Below are positions 33,202-39,018 of a stretch of 39,018 bases of DNA, one piece after another. The notes beneath the pieces are model-generated. The model was not told where the DNA came from. It was given only the letters and a program-made list of their open reading frames with translations, and did not search any database. The stretch spans positions 1 through 39,018 of the forward strand of contig CALGRR010000072.1 in assembly GCA_937880805.1 (NCBI GenBank). Reading direction: 5' to 3'. A program made the position numbers and the translations under genes. This DNA comes from an uncultured Clostridia bacterium (GTDB lineage: Bacteria; Bacillota; Clostridia; Oscillospirales; Acutalibacteraceae). Every line of letters begins with the position of its first letter. The stretch's first letter is position 1.

Positions 33202-36200
33202 TTGAAACAAACAATGAAAAGAAGTGTATCGTTCTTTCTTGCTTTTGTTATGGTAATGGGCGTTTTTGCGACCCTGCCTTTTACAGCATTAGCAGCGAAT
33301 GATTACACAATCAACAGTACTATCAGTACTGACAATTATTACAATCTTATTTCGAAAAAAGATTGGGATATTGCTCCTGGTATTACTGAATCTGAAATCG
33401 TTCTGAACAATGATTCGGGCTCTCGCCGTCAGGTTCTCCATATTATGGAAGCTGATATGAACAGCGAATATACCAAGGTTATAGGAAGCTACGCTGAGAT
33501 GAATACCTCAAAGTATCAGACAGCTACCATGGATATTCAGGCATCATGGGTAGAGGATAACTGGGGTTGGAATGTTGTAGGTGCTATGAACACCTGCCTT
33601 TCCTGGTACAGCGGATATCCTGCAGATCAGGTAGGAAAGCCTCTTGGCTTTTTGATGCTTGACGGCAAAGTTTTGTGGGATGGTTGTGAAGGCTTCCCTA
33701 CAGTTCTTGTTATTAACAAGGATTATGATGCAAGCGGAAATGCAAGACCGGCAGATATTCCTAAGGTTGAGATGGTTCAGATTCGTTCTTCGGCTGATCT
33801 TGACGGATGGGAAGAACAAGTTGTTCCTGCATCCAGCGGCTTTATTGTAAAAGATGGAGTAAATCTCAGTTCAGCAAATCACAGTGATGCTGCACCTCGT
33901 TCCGTAGTCGGTATCAAGGCAGACGGTACGGTAGTTATCATGGAGAACGACGGACGTCAGGCTCCGTTCTCAACAGGTATGTCTATGTACGAGCTTGCAG
34001 AGGTTATGCTTGATCTTGGTTGTTCTTACGCAGTTAACTGTGACGGCGGCGGATCTTCTACTTTCTTGTCCCAGCGTCCCGGTGAGGAGCTTAAGGTAAA
34101 TAACTCTCCCTCTGACGGCGGACTTCGTCCTACTACACAGGGTATTCTGTTTATTTCTACGGCTCCCTCTGATGGTACCTTTGTTCGTGCCAGTGTAGAG
34201 GCAGAGAGCCAGTATTACACTCCTTACAGCACTGTAAAGTTTAATGCTAAAGGTGCTGATATTGCCGGCGGTATGGCTGAAATTCCTGCAGATGCAGTAT
34301 GGCAGCTTTCTGATGCATCCTTCGGTACTATCGACCAGAACGGTTTGTTTACATCCAACGGTACTACAGGTACTGTAAGTGCGCAGATAGTATACAATGA
34401 CAAGGTTGTGGGCGCTTGTGAGATCAACATTGTTATCCCCGATACCATTATGTTTAGCCAGTCTACTTTGACTGTTCCTAACGGTAAGTCATCGACCTTC
34501 TCAATCTCTGCTAAGTATGGCGTTTTTGATGTTGTTACCAAAGACTCAGACTTTGCGTTAGAACTCAGCTCTTCAGATATGGGCACAATCAATGGTTTTG
34601 AACTCTTAGCCACAGAAGATTCTTCTGTAACAGGAGGTTCAATAACAGCGGCGCTTGTTCATAATACTTCGGTTACCGCAACAATGCAGGTTGTTTACGG
34701 CAAGGCATCCGAGGTCATCTTTGACTTTGAAAACGGCTTTGGTGATAGTTGGTATGTTGAACAGGTACAGAAGAGAAAGAACTGGTCAAAAACAGAGGCA
34801 ACTTCTCACTATAACATAGTGGTAGAAAGTGAAGCAGTTACTGCAGAGACCGGCATGGTTCATGACGGCAATGGTGCAGGTGCTGTATACAGTAACAATA
34901 CCTATGCTACTCTTAACTGGGCAGGTGCAAAGTTGGCGTGGGCAGGCGAAACAGTTACATATGAAAATGTAAGTTCTATCGGTGCTTGGGTTTATTTCCC
35001 CAAGGATGCAGTAAGTACAGCAGTCAGATTTATGCTTCAAGGAACAAAAGACGGTGAAAAAGTAAGCATTGATGCATATCCTATTAACTTTGGTGATTCT
35101 TTGTATTTTGAAGAATCCGGATGGCATTACTGTTCTGTCGATGTGAGCGAGTATGATTCTATCACACTTTATCAATCTCCTGCATTCGAAGATGTAAATA
35201 ACACAAACAGATATAACGGTTTCAATATTGAGCTTACTGCTCAGCTCAACGGTGGTTCCAGCGGTGAATACAGCTGGATCAACACACCTGGCGTAAAGGG
35301 TGCTGATGCGTTCTATGTTGATAATCTTACCATAGATTATTCCGAAGCCTGTGACGACAGAGAGGCTCCTGCATTCGGAGAAGTTTCATATATTGAGCCT
35401 ATAACAAGCGAGGACAAGTACCTTAACAATCAGCGTAAAGAAACAACTGTTACTAATTACAATGATATCGGATTCAGCGTTTCAGTAGCAGAAAACACCG
35501 AGCGCATAAATGCTTCAGGTCTTGATGCTTCTACAGCAAAGGCTTATATTGACGGTAACGAGGTTAAGTGTAACTTTAACGGCAATATTGTTTCTGTTGA
35601 AAGCACTGCTCTCACAAACGGAGTACATACCATTAAGTTCACCATCTGTGACAATGCAGGTAACTATGCATCTGTTATCAGAAAGATCAATGTTCAGGGT
35701 GAAGGTGCCGATGCTGCCGTTAAGGTGGTTCCCAAGGTTGATACAGATATGGTATTTACCGGTTCACAGTATTGGGTAGATATCGTTGCAGATAATGCTG
35801 AAAAGATTGATGAGGTTACAGTAACTCTCGACCTCAACAATGTTAACACATGGATTACCGATCATATTGAAACTCTTTATGGCTTCACAACTACTTATGA
35901 AACCGATAAAGCACATGAAAATATTCTTTACCTTACCATCAAGCGTACAGGTGATGTAGAGGCAACAGGTGAGCAGATTCTCGCATCTGTTCCCGTACAG
36001 ACATGGGAGTGGAATGAAGAAGATTATCCCGGTTATTATCCCCCTGCAGGCGGAGACAACGACCTCAACGGAAACAGAATGTATGACCCCTATGAATGCT
36101 GGCAGGAATATGTAACATCAAACTTTGATGTTATAGTAAATCCTCTTGCAGGTGAGGTGGTATTTACAGACGGTTCTTCCGAGAATTTCTCCGGTGAGAA

Positions 36201-39018
36201 GATTCAGGTAGACACTGAACAGAAGATCGGTACATGGTGGTCATGCTCTGCAGCAAACAAAGTATACTTTGAAGGCAAGAGCAGCTGGCATCTTCATACC
36301 GCAGGAGAGGCTACCGATAAGGCAGCTACCTGCACAGAAGCGGGATATACAGGCAGAGTATTCTGCGTAGGTTGTGCTTGCGTAACAGAGGAAAATCTTG
36401 GTCATGAGTGTGACTCTCATAATGGATGTGGCGCTGTTCTTGACTGGGGTACAATAGTTCCTGCTACCGGTCATAGCTTCGATAAGACTGTTGACGGTAT
36501 TCATACTTGTGATGATTGCGGCAATACATATTGCTATATTAATGGCAAAGCACAAGTTGGTTGGCTTAACATTAACGGTAATGACTATTATATGCTTGCC
36601 GGCGGAAAAGTTGTTGATGGCATTGTTGAGATAGACGGCCACACATATACTTTCGAAAATCATGTTCTTGTTGAAGGTTCATGGGAACATGATGGTGTTG
36701 GTTTAACATATTGGTGGGCAGGAGAGCTTATCAATGGCGCCACATTTGATACACATTGGCATGAGATTAACGGTAAAAAATACTATTTTAATAATATTTA
36801 TGTAAATACCGGTATTGCTCGAACCCAGATTAGTGAAAGCGGATCATGGACTTATTACCTCTTTGATGAAAACGGTGCATGGCTTGAAGACTATGTCGGT
36901 GTCAGCGGTGATTACTACTTCGATCATGGCGTTATGGTGAAGCAGTATCAGCTTGTAGAACAGCCTTCTCAGGAATACGAGGAACCAGCCGCAACCGTAG
37001 CTCCTGTAGAAACTGAAATGCCCGAAGAACCTACAGACACTGAAATGACTGTACCGGATGATCAGTTGCTAGACGAAGAAAATGCTACTACAGATGCAGA
37101 ATTGATCCCCGAAGAAGAACTGACCGAAGATGCAGCCCTCACGGCAGCTCCCTTGCTGATGATGGCTCCCAGGGCATATACCTTCAATCTGCGCCCTGCA
37201 AGCGGTGCTATCGGGTATTTCACAGTGGGACAAACCAATGTGCATGGCAGTTCTGGCGATGACAGCTATCCTCAGATTGCTGTATCCCCGTCCCATGGCA
37301 CGATCTATGCAACCCCGCATTACCTCAATGGTGTGGTTGTGTACTGTCTGGAGCATCGTCTGAATGGTCCGGGTGAAATGCTCTCCGGTAACGAGCGAGA
37401 ACTGACCGGCCCCTATACCATTGCTGATCTGAACAGCTACAAGACTACTTCCGGCTTTTCCGGCACTGTGTTCAGTGACAGAACGATGCATGCCCTTGGT
37501 TGGGTACTTCGGCATACCTATCCGTTCATGGTTCTCGATAACTACGATCCGGAGAACGAAAACTGGACAAGAGCCGCAGGACAGTTTGCCATCCGGGAAG
37601 TCATCAAGCAGCTGGAGGGCGCTCATTTTGTCCGGGATTACTGGGAAATGGACGAGTTCTTCCTCCGTGCGGATTCTGCTCCCGGAGAATATCTCACCTA
37701 TGCCCGTTGGCTCGCGGAGAACGCCATTGAGTATTCCCGCCGAACCGGCACAATCACTGCCTCCAACAAAAGTGTCACCATGGAAAATGGTAAGCTGGTT
37801 GGCACGGTGAAGCTGACGACTGATGCTGACCACATGCGAATCCCACGGTCTGCTGGAACCCTTACAGGCAACACCCGTGGCAGCGATTCCAGCTACTACT
37901 ACCTGAACAGCGGTGACACCATCACCATTACTGCCAGCGGCAATACCTTGTCTTTTACCGTTGAGTCCATGGCATCAGAGGATGACGAGGCCTGCTTCCT
38001 GATTGGCGTGGCACAAGTCGCCATCCAGAATGTGCTGATTCCTCAGACGGGCTATCCCTACCCTCTGAAGAAACTGAAAGTCTCCTTTGAGCTTCCCTAT
38101 GGTTCTGTGAATGTTACCAAGAAAGATGCCTCCACCGGCGCTCTGCTCAAAGGTGCTGTGTTTGAACTGGTAAGCAGCAACACTGTTGTGCAAACTGCAA
38201 CCACTGGCGCGAATGGTGTGGCTTCCTTCAAGGATGTTCCTCCCGGCTCGTATACGGTACGGGAGAAAACACCTCCGCAGGGTTATCAGCTCAGCACGAA
38301 AAGCACGCAAAACGTTACGGTAACCAATGGGCAGACTTCTTCTGCTACCTTTTCCAACGATCTGATCACTGCCAAAATCAAGATCCGAAAGACGGACCAG
38401 CTGACCAGTGAACCCTTGATGGGAGTTGTGTTTACCATCACACGGCTTTCTGCTCCCGCATCCGCTGGCGGCGCAGGTGTGGGTGATACTTTCACCATCA
38501 CGACGGATGCAAGCGGCGTTGCAGAAACCGGCTGGCTCGACTGGGGCAAGTATCAGGTGGAAGAGACCGGTGTTCCTGACGGATATGTGAACAGCCATTT
38601 TTCCACCACTATCGAGGCCTATGCCAATGGACAGACCTATGTGATTGATGTGGAGAATGAACCGGAAAAGGGCTGGATTCAGCTGACCAAGAAAAACAGC
38701 TTGGATGGCCATCCCATCGCCGGGGTTGAGTTCCAGATCTACTACAACGACGAATACGGAACGGGGCTGGCTGGCACCATGACCACCAATGAACAGGGCG
38801 TTGCCAAGTCTCCTGCCCTGCGCAAAGGCAGTTATCTGGTGAAGGAAGCAGGTGAACCCACCGGCTATGTTTATGATCTGGTGGAGATGAATGCTACTGT
38901 CGTTTCCGAGCAGACCACGAAGCTGCAAGCAACCAATCAGCCCATCCAAGGCAAGATCCAGATCGTCAAGAAGGATCAGTTGACCGGCGAACTTTTGGCA
39001 GGCGCAGAGTTCACCATC
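33202..39018 (+). CDS. Giant surface protein: phosphodiester glycosidase + aromatic repeats + thioester/SpaA adhesin (3' partial)
   Basis: The frame is open for 1939 codons to the window end. TTG at 33202 is used because AAGGGAG lies 8 nt upstream; an in-frame ATG follows at 33214. Residues 1-33 are a signal peptide ending LAAN. About 60-320 is a NAGPA-type phosphodiester glycosidase domain (VNCDGGGSSTFLSQRPG near 280). About 330-1030 is beta-rich. About 1020-1110 has a CTEAGYTGRVFC / PATGHSF Cys module. About 1110-1255 holds choline/glucan-binding-like repeats (VGWLNINGNDYYM, HEINGKKYYF). An acidic Glu/Pro/Thr linker (~1255-1315) leads to a thioester domain, with Cys ~1382 in VVYCLEHRLNGPGE and Gln ~1461 in AGQFAIREV. 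SpaA domains follow from ~1634 (VNVTKKDASTG, YTVREKTPPQGY; two more plus one cut). It follows licD. Codon use changes at the linker. Confidence 0.88.
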   Translation, partial: MKQTMKRSVSFFLAFVMVMGVFATLPFTALAANDYTINSTISTDNYYNLISKKDWDIAPGITESEIVLNNDSGSRRQVLHIMEADMNSEYTKVIGSYAEMNTSKYQTATMDIQASWVEDNWGWNVVGAMNTCLSWYSGYPADQVGKPLGFLMLDGKVLWDGCEGFPTVLVINKDYDASGNARPADIPKVEMVQIRSSADLDGWEEQVVPASSGFIVKDGVNLSSANHSDAAPRSVVGIKADGTVVIMENDGRQAPFSTGMSMYELAEVMLDLGCSYAVNCDGGGSSTFLSQRPGEELKVNNSPSDGGLRPTTQGILFISTAPSDGTFVRASVEAESQYYTPYSTVKFNAKGADIAGGMAEIPADAVWQLSDASFGTIDQNGLFTSNGTTGTVSAQIVYNDKVVGACEINIVIPDTIMFSQSTLTVPNGKSSTFSISAKYGVFDVVTKDSDFALELSSSDMGTINGFELLATEDSSVTGGSITAALVHNTSVTATMQVVYGKASEVIFDFENGFGDSWYVEQVQKRKNWSKTEATSHYNIVVESEAVTAETGMVHDGNGAGAVYSNNTYATLNWAGAKLAWAGETVTYENVSSIGAWVYFPKDAVSTAVRFMLQGTKDGEKVSIDAYPINFGDSLYFEESGWHYCSVDVSEYDSITLYQSPAFEDVNNTNRYNGFNIELTAQLNGGSSGEYSWINTPGVKGADAFYVDNLTIDYSEACDDREAPAFGEVSYIEPITSEDKYLNNQRKETTVTNYNDIGFSVSVAENTERINASGLDASTAKAYIDGNEVKCNFNGNIVSVESTALTNGVHTIKFTICDNAGNYASVIRKINVQGEGADAAVKVVPKVDTDMVFTGSQYWVDIVADNAEKIDEVTVTLDLNNVNTWITDHIETLYGFTTTYETDKAHENILYLTIKRTGDVEATGEQILASVPVQTWEWNEEDYPGYYPPAGGDNDLNGNRMYDPYECWQEYVTSNFDVIVNPLAGEVVFTDGSSENFSGEKIQVDTEQKIGTWWSCSAANKVYFEGKSSWHLHTAGEATDKAATCTEAGYTGRVFCVGCACVTEENLGHECDSHNGCGAVLDWGTIVPATGHSFDKTVDGIHTCDDCGNTYCYINGKAQVGWLNINGNDYYMLAGGKVVDGIVEIDGHTYTFENHVLVEGSWEHDGVGLTYWWAGELINGATFDTHWHEINGKKYYFNNIYVNTGIARTQISESGSWTYYLFDENGAWLEDYVGVSGDYYFDHGVMVKQYQLVEQPSQEYEEPAATVAPVETEMPEEPTDTEMTVPDDQLLDEENATTDAELIPEEELTEDAALTAAPLLMMAPRAYTFNLRPASGAIGYFTVGQTNVHGSSGDDSYPQIAVSPSHGTIYATPHYLNGVVVYCLEHRLNGPGEMLSGNERELTGPYTIADLNSYKTTSGFSGTVFSDRTMHALGWVLRHTYPFMVLDNYDPENENWTRAAGQFAIREVIKQLEGAHFVRDYWEMDEFFLRADSAPGEYLTYARWLAENAIEYSRRTGTITASNKSVTMENGKLVGTVKLTTDADHMRIPRSAGTLTGNTRGSDSSYYYLNSGDTITITASGNTLSFTVESMASEDDEACFLIGVAQVAIQNVLIPQTGYPYPLKKLKVSFELPYGSVNVTKKDASTGALLKGAVFELVSSNTVVQTATTGANGVASFKDVPPGSYTVREKTPPQGYQLSTKSTQNVTVTNGQTSSATFSNDLITAKIKIRKTDQLTSEPLMGVVFTITRLSAPASAGGAGVGDTFTITTDASGVAETGWLDWGKYQVEETGVPDGYVNSHFSTTIEAYANGQTYVIDVENEPEKGWIQLTKKNSLDGHPIAGVEFQIYYNDEYGTGLAGTMTTNEQGVAKSPALRKGSYLVKEAGEPTGYVYDLVEMNATVVSEQTTKLQATNQPIQGKIQIVKKDQLTGELLAGAEFTI
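36955..37140 (+). other. Acidic linker and composition break inside the giant gene
   Basis: Encodes a Glu/Asp/Pro/Thr-rich stretch (QPSQEYEEPAATVAPVETEM onwards) between the aromatic repeats and the thioester domain. By hand count CTG makes up about 3 of ~60 Leu codons upstream and about 24 of ~47 downstream, and GC content visibly rises. No stop or frame change occurs. Confidence 0.8.

Noticed and set aside
36241..36530. Zinc-finger-like Cys pairs in the giant protein
   Set aside because: The Cys-rich part (FCVGCACV, CDDCGN, PATGHSF) fits a repeat common in secreted Firmicute proteins, not a nucleic-acid-binding domain, and the protein is exported.
37069..38949. Two long open frames on the minus strand (254 and 324 codons)
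   Set aside because: They lie antisense to the continuous plus-strand giant gene, whose thioester and SpaA motifs are clear. The openness follows from the codon bias of that gene, and neither frame shows a recognisable domain.
1..39018. CRISPR arrays, tRNA/rRNA genes, insertion sequences, integrases or att sites
   Set aside because: I looked for regularly spaced repeats, cloverleaf-like or rRNA-like stretches and transposase/integrase motifs on both strands and saw none I could support.

Overview
The window looks like chromosomal DNA of an uncultured Gram-positive clostridium, most likely a gut Oscillospirales/Ruminococcaceae-type member. This is inferred from gene families, not from a marker gene. 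The supporting families are an ECF sigma operon with a surface serpin, a LysM-G5-M23 envelope hydrolase, NrdR, a ProX-type deacylase, a CpsB/CpsD-type tyrosine phosphoregulatory pair, LCP and LPXTG proteins, and SpaA/thioester adhesin domains. No rRNA, tRNA, CRISPR array, transposase or integrase was seen.

Layout. 1-598 is the 3' end of a GH20-like hexosaminidase with an odd C-terminus and foreign-looking codon use. 510-6626 (minus strand) holds a Nudix hydrolase, an ECF sigma / membrane protein / serpin / lipoprotein operon, and a membrane-anchored M23 peptidase. 6726-14040 is a housekeeping block: dTDP-rhamnose reductase, PHP phosphatase, IspE, a ProX/YgjV/MATE operon, an nrdR-lipoprotein pair and a sugar isomerase-like protein. 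14122-20147 is a carbohydrate-related block: small membrane protein, Gfo/Idh oxidoreductase, PHP protein, GH127 beta-L-arabinofuranosidase and MFS transporter. An SpoU-type rRNA methyltransferase follows.

21271-33047 is a complete-looking surface polysaccharide cluster on the plus strand. It has Wzz-like and BY-kinase proteins, a PHP tyrosine phosphatase, an LPNTG surface protein and an LCP ligase. After a 175-nt structured gap come an aminotransferase, an initiating phosphoglycosyl transferase and an acetyltransferase (a bacillosamine-type trio), then three glycosyltransferases, an EpsG-like polymerase and LicD. The products would make, polymerise, phospho-decorate and anchor an extracellular polymer.

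33202-39018 is one uninterrupted reading frame of at least 1939 codons that runs off the window. It joins a signal peptide, a phosphodiester glycosidase (NAGPA) domain, beta-rich modules and choline-binding-like aromatic repeats to a Cys-Gln thioester domain and SpaA isopeptide domains. Leucine codon use changes sharply at the acidic linker near 36,950-37,140. It is therefore either a recent domain fusion or transfer, or an assembly join. This is the most interesting object in the window.
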